A stretch of 64,000 nucleotides of DNA from Natrinema altunense (GTDB lineage Archaea; Halobacteriota; Halobacteria; Halobacteriales; Natrialbaceae), in contig NZ_JNCS01000002.1 of assembly GCF_000731985.1 (NCBI RefSeq), positions 495,547-559,546 of the forward strand, given 5' to 3'. Each line of letters begins with the position of its first letter. Position 1 is the stretch's first letter. The notes under the pieces were generated by a model. It made no database searches and was not told the DNA's origin. It was given only the letters and a program-made list of their open reading frames with translations. This document shows, one piece after another, positions 53,503 through 62,685 of the stretch. Made by a program: the position numbers and the translations under genes.

Positions 53503-55360
53503 GGACGAACACCCCCAGGTTGTAGGCCACGTGAACGAGCACCGCCGTGAGGAGGCCGAGGGCGTAGCCGGCCCGACCGCGGCTCGCGCCGACTGCCGAG
53601 CAGACGGCCGTCCCGACGTGCAAGGCCAGCGGCGCGAGGAAGACGGCCCCGAGTATCAGCGGCTCGCTCGAGACGGCCGGGCCGAAGGCGGCGGTACCGA
53701 CGGCCAGGTCCGGGAGCCCGACGAACTGGACGACGTGAGTGAGTTTCTCGCCGACGAAGAACCCGCTCCCCGAAAGCGCACCCACCACGACGGCCGTCCG
53801 CAGCGTCGCGTCGAACCGCGAGCGGGTTACGCCGGCGTAGACGTGGATGCTCTTTGCGATCTCCTCGACCGACGCGGCGACGAGGACGACCACCGGGATG
53901 GCGACCGACTGCGGAACGGCGAACAACAGCGCGACCGAGAGGAGTTGACTGGCGAAGACGAAGGGGAGAAAGAGGATCGATAGCAGCGGGATACTCCACG
54001 GGCCGCGGACCCGGTTCGCGATCGCGTCGAGGATTTTCGCCGGGATCGGCTTCTGGGCGAACATGTCCTCCTCGCGGTAGACGCCGATCCCCAGCAGGAA
54101 GCAGACGGCCGCGCTGAGGTAGAACGGACCGGTCGAGAACAGGTACTCCCCGAGCCGAACTGACTCGTTCTGGAGATCCATCACGACCAGCGTCAGCGGC
54201 GAGATCAACGCGATCGAGGTCACGTCGGTGAAGATCGCCGGCACGAACGTGTAGGTCGTCAGCACGACGCTGATCGTGACCGTCACGAACGTGAGTTCCT
54301 TGAACGACCGGGCGAACATCGCGCCAACGAACGCCGCCGCCAGGAAGAGCAGGGCGATCGGCAGCGCCGCTGCGACCGCGACCGGGCCGCCGTCGATCGC
54401 CAGCGCGATCGCGACGACGACGCCCGCGAGCCCGAGCAGGTACGGCAACGTCTTGCCAGCGACGATCTCGGAGCGCGAGGCCGGCGAGACCAACAGCAGT
54501 TCGCCCCGCCGCTTGACCCGTTCGTCCATGATCGTGCTCCCGTAGGCCTGAATGACGAAGTTCATCGGCACGACGAACAGGAACGCGAGGACGAGCGACG
54601 TGAATGGAAACGGCGGCGCGATCGAGCCTGGCGTTCCCGTCGACGACGCCGAGCCGCCCCCACCGATGGCCGGCACCTGTAGGGGCTCGTCACCGCCGGT
54701 ATCGTCGGCAGCGCTCTCACCGTCACCGGTCTCGCTCGAGCCGTCGACAGCCCCCGTCCCCTCACCGGACTCGTCACCGTCGTCGGCTCCCGACGCGGGT
54801 GATCTGGGGCGATCGCGATCCCGATACTCGAGCGTGACGTGCACCGGATACGCGGCCGCGTGATCCTCCTCGTCGGCCATCAGGTTCGCGTTGTACGTCT
54901 CGATGGCGGTGCGAAACTCGTCGTAGGCGGCCGCCCCGTTTTCACCGACGTGGCCGATGCGGCCGTCTCGAGTTACCACGACATCGACGGTCGCGTCGCC
55001 GCGGACGACGATGTCGTCGCCGTTCGTCGCGCCGTCGTGCTCGGCGATAACGTCCGCGAGCGGAACCGGCCGGAACTGCTCGCTGTCGGCGGCGACGTCG
55101 TAGTACCGACTCCCCTCGTCGACGCCGACGACGTAGATCTCGCGCTCGAGGCCGAGTCCGTCGTCGGTGGCGGAGAACCCAGCGGTCCCGACCGCGAGCA
55201 GCATCACGACGAGGGCGATCACCGTCTTTCGATCGACGGTGCCCGCGCTCCGGCGGACTTCCCAGCGGGCGATCCGGCCCGTGCGAGCGATGGCCTCGCG
55301 GAGGCGGCGACAGGTCCGTCCAGATCGCTCGGCGAGCGCGCGGAGGCGGCCGTCGCTCAC
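53492..55360 (-). CDS. ABC-2 permease fused to PrsW-like intramembrane protease
   Basis: A 622-residue fusion. Residues 1-400 resemble an ABC-2 permease: one helix, a large acidic outer loop (about 70-240) and helices after the coupling segment SPASRSEIVAGKTLPYL. Residues about 410-620 resemble the PrsW/CPBP-type membrane protease: ASVEEIAKSIHVY (EExxK), GFFVGEKLTHV (FxxxE), a His in LAPLALHVG and the final LVHVAYNLG. It overlaps the ATPase gene by 4 nt. The protease may process a substrate of the exporter or a regulator, as in bacteriocin-type systems; that is inference. Confidence 0.8.
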   Translation of the reverse strand: MSDGRLRALAERSGRTCRRLREAIARTGRIARWEVRRSAGTVDRKTVIALVVMLLAVGTAGFSATDDGLGLEREIYVVGVDEGSRYYDVAADSEQFRPVPLADVIAEHDGATNGDDIVVRGDATVDVVVTRDGRIGHVGENGAAAYDEFRTAIETYNANLMADEEDHAAAYPVHVTLEYRDRDRPRSPASGADDGDESGEGTGAVDGSSETGDGESAADDTGGDEPLQVPAIGGGGSASSTGTPGSIAPPFPFTSLVLAFLFVVPMNFVIQAYGSTIMDERVKRRGELLLVSPASRSEIVAGKTLPYLLGLAGVVVAIALAIDGGPVAVAAALPIALLFLAAAFVGAMFARSFKELTFVTVTISVVLTTYTFVPAIFTDVTSIALISPLTLVVMDLQNESVRLGEYLFSTGPFYLSAAVCFLLGIGVYREEDMFAQKPIPAKILDAIANRVRGPWSIPLLSILFLPFVFASQLLSVALLFAVPQSVAIPVVVLVAASVEEIAKSIHVYAGVTRSRFDATLRTAVVVGALSGSGFFVGEKLTHVVQFVGLPDLAVGTAAFGPAVSSEPLILGAVFLAPLALHVGTAVCSAVGASRGRAGYALGLLTAVLVHVAYNLGVFVLVA

Positions 55361-56277
55361 GACTCCCCCTCCGCGGTCGGCTCGCTCGCGACGTCGAGGA
55401 AGATCTCCTCGAGGCTCGGCGTCTGCGTCTGGATGTCGGTCACGCGGCCCCCGTCAGCCTCGACGGCGTCTTGGACGGCCTCGACGGCGCTCATGTCGGC
55501 GACGAGGTGACTGACCTGTCCGTTCTCGCGGGTGACCTCGATCGGATCGCGGCCGTCCGGGAGCCCGTCGCTGCCGTCGGCGGTCGCGTAGACGTGGTAC
55601 TCGGTGCCGCCGTGGGCCGCCCGGATCTCCTCGAGCGTGCCGCGGGCGACGATCCGCCCATCGTTCATGATGACGATTCGGTCGCAGATACTCTCGACGT
55701 GAAAGAGGTTGTGGGCGCTGAAGACGATCGTCTTCCCCTCGTCGCTCAGTTCGCGGGTGAACTCGATGATGTAGTTGGTCGTCAGCGGGTCCAGCCCCGA
55801 CGCCGGTTCGTCGAAGATCAACACGTCCGGATCGTTCACCAGCGCCCGCGCGATCGCGACCTTGCGCTGCATCCCCTTCGACATGTTGCCGATCCGTCGG
55901 TCGCGGTGCTCGAGGTCGAGCCGGTCCAGGGAGTCGTGAATCCGCTCCCGAGCCACGTCGCCGGGGACGTCGTAGAGATCGGCGAAGAACTCGAGGTAGC
56001 CGGTCGCGGTCATCTCCTCGTAGAGCGGGGACTCCTCGGGGAGAAAGCCGAGTTGCCGCTGCATCTCGGCGTCGCCCGGGGTGTGACCGGCGACGACGGC
56101 GGTGCCCGCGGTGGGTTCGATCAACCCGGCCAGCATCTTCAGCGTCGTCGTCTTGCCCGCGCCGTTGGGACCGACGACGCCAAATACCTCGCCGCGCTCG
56201 ATCTCGAAGGAACTCCCCTCGACCGCGGTGAACCCGCCGTAGACCTTCCGGAGATCGGTGACCTCGAGTATCGCCAT
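55357..56277 (-). CDS. ABC transporter ATPase
   Basis: A 306-residue ATP-binding subunit: Walker A GPNGAGKTTT, Q-loop around FLPEESPLYEEM, signature-region NMSKGMQRKVAIARAL, Walker B VLIFDEPASGLDP, and the switch His in FSAHNL. The C-terminal extension of about 80 residues is typical of NatA-like exporter ATPases. It is the first gene of a three-gene operon with two permeases, all overlapping. Confidence 0.93.
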   Translation of the reverse strand: MAILEVTDLRKVYGGFTAVEGSSFEIERGEVFGVVGPNGAGKTTTLKMLAGLIEPTAGTAVVAGHTPGDAEMQRQLGFLPEESPLYEEMTATGYLEFFADLYDVPGDVARERIHDSLDRLDLEHRDRRIGNMSKGMQRKVAIARALVNDPDVLIFDEPASGLDPLTTNYIIEFTRELSDEGKTIVFSAHNLFHVESICDRIVIMNDGRIVARGTLEEIRAAHGGTEYHVYATADGSDGLPDGRDPIEVTRENGQVSHLVADMSAVEAVQDAVEADGGRVTDIQTQTPSLEEIFLDVASEPTAEGES

Positions 56278-56396
56278 GCGTTAGCCCGACGGAGGGAGCC
56301 GCTCGAGTAAAACCTAGCGGCTCGTGACTGTCTCGACGGCCGATCGTTCGACGGGCGGCCCAAACCCCCATGATCGCGGCCCGCATAGACGGACGT

Positions 56397-56819
56397 ATGA
56401 CCCGAGTCGGGACCACGCAAACGCCGGACGGCCGCCGTCTCGAAGTCTCGCACGTCCTGTCCGTCCCCGCGACCGACGCCTGGGACGCCCTCATCGACAC
56501 GACTCGGTGGCCCGATTGGTCGCCGCTCATCACCGGTGTCGAGGCGACGGACCGCCGACTGCGGCCGGGGACGACCGGCCGGGTCCGGATTCCCGGCGCT
56601 TGGCTGCCGTTTCGAATCACCGAGTGTACGTCACGACGGTGGACCTGGCGCGTGCTGGGGATTCCCGCCACCGGCCATCGCGTCGACGATCTCGGCTCCG
56701 ATCGGTGTCGCGTCGCCGTCGAACTCCCGCGTTACGCCACCGGGTACGTCCCAGTCTGTCTGCGGGCGCTGGAAACCCTCGAGTCGCTGCTCGAGGACGA
56801 CGAGCAGGCCGTCGCGTAG
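56397..56819 (+). CDS. SRPBCC (START/Bet v1-like) protein
   Basis: A 140-residue polyketide-cyclase/dehydrase-like protein: LEVSHVLSVPATDAWDALIDTTRWPDWSPLITGVEATDR is the typical N-terminal strand-helix of the SRPBCC fold, followed by alternating strands and the C-terminal helix (CLRALETLESLLED). It probably binds a hydrophobic ligand in the cytoplasm. The start is the second in-frame ATG. It is divergent from the ABC operon. Confidence 0.8.
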   Translation: MTRVGTTQTPDGRRLEVSHVLSVPATDAWDALIDTTRWPDWSPLITGVEATDRRLRPGTTGRVRIPGAWLPFRITECTSRRWTWRVLGIPATGHRVDDLGSDRCRVAVELPRYATGYVPVCLRALETLESLLEDDEQAVA

Positions 56820-57003
56820 CGAGAGGACCGCTGCCCGGAACGACGGTCACGGCCGATCGATACCCGACCGAAAGCATTGGAATTTTAATAGACGCTGGCC
56901 GAACCATGCCGATCGTGAGCAGTCGGATCGCCGACCGACGAACTCGAGTCGATCCGGTCGTCTCGGATCCCGACCGATAACGCAGTCGACCACGGAAGAC
57001 GAT

Positions 57004-58635
57004 ATGAGCGCCACGACAATACTCGCGCACAGCGTTCGCATCGCCCGTACCGAGTGGCGGTGTCATCGCCGCGACGCCGGTCAGTCGCGGATCCACCGGC
57101 GACTGCTCGTCGGACTCCGCCTCGTCGTTGCCGCCGCCCTCGGCGCGGCCGGCCGGTCGATCGGGCGCGATCTCGCCGCCGGACAGTCGATACCGGTCAC
57201 CGAACTGTGGCTCGCCGGTGCCGTCGCGTTCGCGTGGGCAGTGTGGCGAAGCGCCACGCTGACACACGAGCGGTTTTCACGCCTCGATCCCGACATGCTC
57301 CTCACGGCCGTCCCGGCGAGGGCTCCCGCGCTTGGCTTGCTCGGATTCGTCTCCGCGCGACTCGCCGCCTCGCTCGCTGTGCCGACGCTCGGCGTCGCCG
57401 GGGGTCTCGCGCTCGGACTGCGATCACCGGCGGTCGCTCTCACGGTTATCATCGCGATCGCCGGGATGGCGGCGCTCGCGGCCGCAGTTGGCGTTACGGG
57501 TCGACTCGCCACACAACTCGTCGGGACGCGCCTCACGCGGGGACGGTTCTACAGGGATCTATTCGTGCTGTTCGGGTGGGCGGCGATACTCAGTGTGGTC
57601 GCCGTGTTTCGAAGCACCCTGGTCTCGGCACTCCCCGTCCTCGCCGGCGTCGGTTCCCTGTCGGGAGCGTGGATCGTCGATCTGGCGCTGCTGGGTGCCG
57701 GGGAACGGGCGGGCATCGAGGCGCGTCGCGGGCTGGCCGTCCTCGGGCTGATTCTCCCCTCGCTTGCGCTGTTCGCGGGCGGGACGACCGTCCTCGCTCG
57801 CCGGCTCTGGGAGGCCGAGCCGACCGGCTCCGACGGGGCCCACGGATCGCACCCGCTGGTCGATGGCGGGCGGTTGGATCGTGTTCTCGCCGGTGCCGTC
57901 TCGCGGCCCGTCCGGACGGTCGCTCGAGAACGGTGGCTCGCCGAACGGCGCGCTCCCCGCGGCGTGTTGAATACGGCGTACGTGTTGCTGTTCGTCGGCG
58001 TAGTCGGCTTTCCGGTGGTCGGGATCGTCGGGGTCCCGCTGTTGTTGCTGGTCGCGTTTGCCCTCGCCGTGGCGGTCGGCGTCGCGTTCGGGTCCGATCC
58101 GATCGGGGTCGAGTATCGCGTCCTGCCGATGCTCTTTACCACGATCAGGGGGCGGCAGTTCGTCAGCGGCCTGTTACTGGCCGCGCTCGTCGTCGGCGCT
58201 CCGACCGTGACGGCCGTCGTCGTCCCGATCGGGCTGTTCAGTTCCGCCACGCTCCTCGAGACGCTGGCGGTCGCCCTCGGCGGCGTGGCGATCTGTGCGT
58301 GTACCGCCGCGGTCGGCGTCGCGCTCGGACTGGGAGTCGACCACGACGGTCTCGTTCCCGTTCCGTCCTTCTTCACCGACGTCCCGGCGTACGCGGAGCG
58401 GGGATGGGCACCGTTTCGCAGACTGGCGGTGCTCTTCGCGGTCGTGTCGGTCGCGGGGCTGCCCGCGTTTCTGGGCACCATGCCAGCGGTGTCCGACAGC
58501 GGGGCCGGGATCGGCGCACCGGCGGCCGCCGTTCGGATCGGGTCCCTGCTGCTTACGACTCTCGTCGCCGTCGCGATCGCGAGCGGTGCCGTCCGGATCG
58601 CCGTGCGGCGATACCGGCGGTATCAATTGACGTGA
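57004..58635 (+). CDS. Multi-helix ABC exporter permease
   Basis: A 543-residue very hydrophobic protein with about 12 membrane helices and an Arg-rich cytoplasmic N-terminus (ILAHSVRIARTEWRCHRRDAG). With the adjacent ATPase gene (63 nt downstream) it forms a two-gene exporter. It resembles haloarchaeal ABC permeases of unknown substrate. The frame is open far upstream, but the ATG before SATTILAHSV lies after the previous gene and is used. Confidence 0.75.
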   Translation: MSATTILAHSVRIARTEWRCHRRDAGQSRIHRRLLVGLRLVVAAALGAAGRSIGRDLAAGQSIPVTELWLAGAVAFAWAVWRSATLTHERFSRLDPDMLLTAVPARAPALGLLGFVSARLAASLAVPTLGVAGGLALGLRSPAVALTVIIAIAGMAALAAAVGVTGRLATQLVGTRLTRGRFYRDLFVLFGWAAILSVVAVFRSTLVSALPVLAGVGSLSGAWIVDLALLGAGERAGIEARRGLAVLGLILPSLALFAGGTTVLARRLWEAEPTGSDGAHGSHPLVDGGRLDRVLAGAVSRPVRTVARERWLAERRAPRGVLNTAYVLLFVGVVGFPVVGIVGVPLLLLVAFALAVAVGVAFGSDPIGVEYRVLPMLFTTIRGRQFVSGLLLAALVVGAPTVTAVVVPIGLFSSATLLETLAVALGGVAICACTAAVGVALGLGVDHDGLVPVPSFFTDVPAYAERGWAPFRRLAVLFAVVSVAGLPAFLGTMPAVSDSGAGIGAPAAAVRIGSLLLTTLVAVAIASGAVRIAVRRYRRYQLT

Positions 58636-58698
58636 CTTCGAACCCATGACACCGAACACGACCGACCACCGACGAACGGACGCACCGGCGAGATAACG

Positions 58699-59499
58699 AT
58701 GCACGAACAGCCAGCGATCGTCACGGACGATCTGACGAAGGCCTACGGCGATACGACCGCCGTCGACGGTCTGAGCCTCTCGATCGAGTCCGGCACCGTG
58801 TACGGGTTCCTCGGCCCGAACGGTGCGGGCAAGACGACCACGATCCGACTGTTGACGGCACTGGTAGCGCCGACCAGCGGGTCCGGACGCGTCGCCGGAG
58901 CACCCATCACGGACCGTGAGTCGCTCATCGATCACATCGGGTACCTGCCAGAATCGCCGCCGATCCGCGAGGCGCTTACCGCCCGCGAGCAACTCGAGTA
59001 CCACGGCGGACTGCGCGACATGGACCCGGCCGAACTCGAGGCCCGCATCGAGACGCTGCTCGAGCGGTTCGATCTCGCGGCGGACGCCGACGACCGAATC
59101 GTGACCTATTCGAAGGGAATGCGCCAGAAGACCGGCCTCATGCAGGCGATCATGCACGAACCGGACGTGGTCTTCCTCGACGAGCCGACCAGCGGGCTCG
59201 ATCCGCGGGCGGTGCGAACCGTCCGTGAAGCCATCGCCGAATTGGCCGCGGCCGGAACGACCGTCTTCCTCTCGACGCACATCCTCCCGGTCGTCGAGGA
59301 CGTCGCCGAGACGGTCGGCATCCTCTCCGACGGGGAACTGGTCGCCGAAGGCCCGCCCGACGACCTCACAAACCGCGTCGAAACCGGTTCCGAGCGTTCG
59401 CTCGAGGACGTCTTCCTCGAAGTCACGACCGACCGGGACGGCGAGGCGGGCGAGTCCGACTCCGTCGGGGGGCGAGACGAGCGCTACAGTCCCAACTGA
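58699..59499 (+). CDS. ABC transporter ATPase
   Basis: A 266-residue ATP-binding subunit with Walker A GPNGAGKTTTIRL, Q-loop GYLPESPPI, signature-region TYSKGMRQKTGLMQAI, Walker B VVFLDEPTSGLDP and switch His in LSTHILP. The C-terminal ERSLEDVFLEVTTD is typical of exporter ATPases. It is paired with the multi-helix permease upstream. The C-terminal tail is short and acidic. Confidence 0.93.
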   Translation: MHEQPAIVTDDLTKAYGDTTAVDGLSLSIESGTVYGFLGPNGAGKTTTIRLLTALVAPTSGSGRVAGAPITDRESLIDHIGYLPESPPIREALTAREQLEYHGGLRDMDPAELEARIETLLERFDLAADADDRIVTYSKGMRQKTGLMQAIMHEPDVVFLDEPTSGLDPRAVRTVREAIAELAAAGTTVFLSTHILPVVEDVAETVGILSDGELVAEGPPDDLTNRVETGSERSLEDVFLEVTTDRDGEAGESDSVGGRDERYSPN

Positions 59500-59699
59500 A
59501 ACGGGTTCCACACCGATCGCACAGCCGTCGGACGATCAGGTGTGCAGCGATTTGCGGAGCGTACTATCGATCGAAACGGGCACGTCGGCTCGACCGATCC
59601 GCTCACGGTCGGTTCACACCTTTGTTACAGCGGCTGCGATAGCCGTCCGTCACACCGCGGAGAATCGAAACCGGCCGAACGGGGCGGCTCGAACCCGAT

Positions 59700-59927
59700 T
59701 CAGTCGGTACTCGGGTCGTCGGACCGGGGGTCGAGTTCCTTGACCTCCTCGAGCGTGCCTTCGAGGGTCCCGCGAGTATCGGCGACCGTCGCGCCCACGA
59801 GACCACCGATCGCGCCACCGGTGCTGGCCGCGTTACGACTGAACAGGCCGCCGATGGCTGCGCCGACCGCTGCGCCGATCGCCGCGTATCGCGCACGGAG
59901 CAACACCGCTGTGATGCGTTCTCTCAT
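59700..59927 (-). CDS. Glycine-zipper small membrane protein
   Basis: A 75-residue protein with a Gly/Ala-rich hydrophobic core (YAAIGAAVGAAIGGLFSRNAASTGGAIGGLVGATVAD) and an acidic tail. Such zippers pack in membranes. A TATATTTATC box lies upstream and a GGAGA motif lies 3 nt before the ATG, so this may be one of the few Shine-Dalgarno-led genes here. Function unknown. Confidence 0.6.
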   Translation of the reverse strand: MRERITAVLLRARYAAIGAAVGAAIGGLFSRNAASTGGAIGGLVGATVADTRGTLEGTLEEVKELDPRSDDPSTD

Positions 59928-60039
59928 GTCTCCTATTTGGTGACTGTTACGGATAAATATACCTCTCGAGCGCTCGCCGTCCACCATCGCGCGCGGGTGC
60001 CTCGCGATCAACCCGCGTGTCCCGATCGGCCGGTCGCTC

Positions 60040-60819
60040 TCAGAGCAGCGTCTCGACCGCGGCCAGCGACTCGAGGACGTGGTCGGGTTCGGTATCGGTG
60101 TCGGCGAGATCCGCGCGGTCGGTCACGCCGGTGAGCACGAGGGCCGTCTCCATGCCGGCGCGGTTGCCGAGTGCGATGTCCGTGTCGAGTCGGTCGCCGA
60201 CGACCAGGACGTTCCGCGGGTCCGCGTCCAGCCGTTCCATCGCCGCCGCGGCCGCGATCGAGGACGGCTTGCCCAGAATCGCGTCCGCCTCGCGGCCGGC
60301 GACGGCCGCCATCGCGGCGAGAACCGCCCCTGTTCCCGGCATCTCGCCGTCGTCGACCGGGATCGTCGCGTCCGGATCGGTGCCGTAGAACGGAACGCCG
60401 TCCTCGAGCGCCCGCAGGGACTCCCAGAGCGTGCCGAACGAGAAGTTCCTGTCGAACGAGCCGAGCACGATCTCGGCAGCGTCGGGATCCGTCGTCAGGT
60501 CGACGGCCGCGTCGGCGAGGATGGCCCGGAGTCGCTCCCCGCCGACGAGGTAGACCGACTCGTCGGGGTGGGTCGCCGCGAGGTACTCCGCCGACACCGT
60601 CGCCGACGTGAGAACGCTGCCGGGATCGACGTCGATCCCGTGGGGCGCGAGTTTCCCGCCGTAGTGGTCGGCTCCCCGCGTCGGATTGTTCGAAAAGAGC
60701 AGCCGCGAACAGCCCGCCGCCTCGAGTGCGCGCAGTCCGTCGGTGACGCCGGGGAGCAACGCCTCGCCGCGGACGATCGTCCCGTCGACATCGAGGATCA
60801 CCGCCTCGTAGTCAGTCAT
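60040..60819 (-). CDS. HAD-IIA family sugar phosphatase
   Basis: A 259-residue HAD hydrolase of the NagD/AraL type: motif I AVILDVDGTIVRG (nucleophile Asp), motif II LLFSNNPTRG, type II cap between (GGKLAPHGIDVD ...), and motifs III/IV LGKPSS and VLVVGDRLDTDIALGNRAGM. It probably dephosphorylates a small sugar phosphate such as glycerol or p-nitrophenyl-type substrates. The ATG before TDYEAVILD is used; the longer frame upstream is Arg/Ser-rich. Confidence 0.9.
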   Translation of the reverse strand: MTDYEAVILDVDGTIVRGEALLPGVTDGLRALEAAGCSRLLFSNNPTRGADHYGGKLAPHGIDVDPGSVLTSATVSAEYLAATHPDESVYLVGGERLRAILADAAVDLTTDPDAAEIVLGSFDRNFSFGTLWESLRALEDGVPFYGTDPDATIPVDDGEMPGTGAVLAAMAAVAGREADAILGKPSSIAAAAAMERLDADPRNVLVVGDRLDTDIALGNRAGMETALVLTGVTDRADLADTDTEPDHVLESLAAVETLL

Positions 60820-61027
60820 CGCTCGACAGTACGGCTGGTCGGCGATTGAGTGTTTGGATCGCACCCCCGACGGCCGACGGCGGATGATGCCGGCAACTCG
60901 ACGGAACCAACGCCGTCGCTCGCGAAAGGGGCTCGGCCTCGACGATCGCTGATCCGGCCGACTCGCCGTTCGGCCGCCCCGACTACCGGAGGGAATTCTT
61001 ATCCGGGAACCCGACCTACGACCGCCC

Positions 61028-61498
61028 ATGACACTCGAGGTCGAGCCCCCCGAGCCGCCGGAACTGGAGTTCGTCGATCCGAACGAGTACGAGGACGCGA
61101 CCATTAGCGCCGACGGGACCGCGGAGATCGACTACCGTCGCGAGGAACTCCAGGCGTTCCTCGAGGACGGCGCGTGGATGGAGGCGTTCGACGAGTGGCG
61201 CGCGGACACGGACCTCGAGGCGGCCGAGTACGACATCGCTCGCGACCTCGATCTCTTCGCGGGCTTTGACTTCTTTTGGGACGACTTCGCCGACCGCGTC
61301 GGGTATCACGCGCCCGGCATTCCGGAGGACTGGCAGGCTCGAGAGTACCATCCCGGCCTCGATACCTGGGGGACGGTCTCCTCGATCAACGCCGAACTCA
61401 CCGAGTTCGGCCAGATCGTCTCGGTCACGCTCAAGGAGGAGTACGTCGACTGGGAGGCCGAGTACGAACCGCCGGAGGACCTGCCCGACTTCGAGTGA
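61028..61498 (+). CDS. Conserved acidic hypothetical protein
   Basis: A 156-residue very acidic soluble protein (TLEVEPPEPPELEFVDPNEYEDATISADG...PPEDLPDFE), rich in Trp/Tyr in the middle (FAGFDFFWDDFADRVGYHAPGIPEDWQAREYHPGLDTWGT). The composition is typical of haloarchaeal cytosolic proteins. No catalytic motif or known domain is recognised. Confidence 0.6.
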   Translation: MTLEVEPPEPPELEFVDPNEYEDATISADGTAEIDYRREELQAFLEDGAWMEAFDEWRADTDLEAAEYDIARDLDLFAGFDFFWDDFADRVGYHAPGIPEDWQAREYHPGLDTWGTVSSINAELTEFGQIVSVTLKEEYVDWEAEYEPPEDLPDFE

Positions 61499-61598
61499 GC
61501 CCGCTCCTCGCTCCTCGAGAGCGGAGCGTGAGGCCTGCGCCGCGACGGACCGAGTCATCGAACCACGTCTCGCCGTTCCACCGGCTGGCCGTCGGGAG

Positions 61599-61739
61599 TC
61601 AATCCCGCGGAACCGCGAGGTTGCGCGTCCGCCCGCCGCATTCCGGGCAGGTGCCGAGCGAGTCGGCCGTCTCCCGATACCCGCAGTTCCGGCATTCGTA
61701 GTACGATCGGTCGGGCGTATACGGGTCGGCGTAGACCAT
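61599..61739 (-). CDS. Rubrerythrin-like zinc-ribbon mini-protein
   Basis: A 46-residue protein, MVYADPYTPDRSYYECRNCG then YRETADSLGTCPECGGRTRNLAVPRD, with two CxxC knuckles like the rubredoxin/rubrerythrin C-terminal domain. It binds one zinc or iron. Haloarchaea encode many such single-domain proteins of unknown role. A second, similar gene lies 0.8 kb away on the other strand. Confidence 0.7.
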   Translation of the reverse strand: MVYADPYTPDRSYYECRNCGYRETADSLGTCPECGGRTRNLAVPRD

Positions 61740-62050
61740 GCCTTGAGTTAGGAAATAGCACGAAAAAGCGTTATGCTGAAGCAGTTGTGGGACGATATAG
61801 GTAATTCTACGGGAGAAATGCGTTTTATAATTGCCCATACGTCCAAAATAGTCGCACGCAATCTACTGATCGCGATCGTCACCAGCCAGTCACGGACGAG
61901 TCCGGTCTCGAAGCCGGGAGTCGCGAGTTGCGTCGTCGCCCCCGCGACGGCGAAGTCACACCGAGGAAAAACGCGATCGGCACGTCACCGGTTCGACCGG
62001 GCAACGCGACTCGAGTCGGTCGCGGTCCGAAACACGACGCGGAGCGGCCA
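61740..62050. other. Gap with a possible membrane-protein remnant
   Basis: AT-rich sequence at 61740-61870 holds promoter-like boxes. On the minus strand at about 61868-61975 one frame reads VAGATTQLATPGFETGLVRD followed by WLVTIAIS, and a neighbouring frame just upstream reads GDVPIAFFLGVT. Together they resemble a frameshifted fragment of a DUF2798-like membrane protein. No intact gene is present. Confidence 0.3.
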
Positions 62051-62233
62051 TTAGCCCGACCATTCGCCGGCGAGGTCGCCGGCGATGTTCTGTCGCCACT
62101 GATCGAATCCGTCTTCGCAGTCGGTGTTGTCGTCGATGTGGTCGACGAACCCAGCTCCCGGGGATGCGAGTTCGTCGCCGCAGAACGGACAGGTGATCGG
62201 ATCGATCCAGTCGGTCGTCGTGTTCGTCGCCAT
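62051..62233 (-). CDS. Small zinc-finger protein
   Basis: A 60-residue protein with TCPFCGDEL at about 14-22 and a His/Cys pair further on (FVDHIDDNTDCEDGFDQWRQN), i.e. a C2HC-type zinc finger with an acidic haloarchaeal tail. It may bind nucleic acid or protein. A TTATATGATA box is placed upstream for a leaderless start. Confidence 0.62.
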   Translation of the reverse strand: MATNTTTDWIDPITCPFCGDELASPGAGFVDHIDDNTDCEDGFDQWRQNIAGDLAGEWSG

Positions 62234-62553
62234 TGTGCTCGAATCTATCAGGAACTATCATATAAGTCCCGCCCGTTAGGAACTATTACAAGTAATATGG
62301 CATATAAGGCCATATGCATGCGTGTCGTTGATTCGGTTTCTACCGTCAACCCGACAGCCATCTCGCTTCCGGAACGCGACATCGGTATCCGGTCGTGTCC
62401 GAGAACTGAGTCCGCCGCTTCGGAACGGACCAACGGGGTCGGAATCGATAGGGACTCGAGCGACCGCTCCCGAACTCGACTCACTACCGCCATCGGACTC
62501 GACGGCCGACCACTGTGCAAAGAGTTAACATACTCTGTTGTGTATGGACACTC
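62234..62553. other. Divergent promoter region with repeats
   Basis: It contains the direct repeat AGGAACTAT near 62250 and 62278, and the inverted repeat ATATGGC-ATATAAG-GCCATAT at 62295-62315, both near the promoters of the flanking tiny zinc-finger genes. No protein gene is supported here. Confidence 0.4.
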
Positions 62554-62685
62554 ATGACACTCGAGGAGCAACGCGAGTACGTCTGCGTCCAGTGTGGTCG
62601 GCGGGAGACAGTCGGGGACGCGCTCCTCAGCACCTGTCAGCAGTGCGGGGGCGAGATGCGAAACGTCGATCCGATCCGCGACTAG
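62554..62685 (+). CDS. Rubrerythrin-like zinc-ribbon mini-protein
   Basis: A 43-residue protein, MTLEEQREYVCVQCGRRETV then GDALLSTCQQCGGEMRNVDPIRD, with two CxxC knuckles. It shares the fold and overall pattern (CxxCGxRET...TCxxCGGxxRN) with the protein encoded at 61599-61739, so the two are divergent paralogues. Role unknown; probably regulatory or electron-transfer related. Confidence 0.68.
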   Translation: MTLEEQREYVCVQCGRRETVGDALLSTCQQCGGEMRNVDPIRD

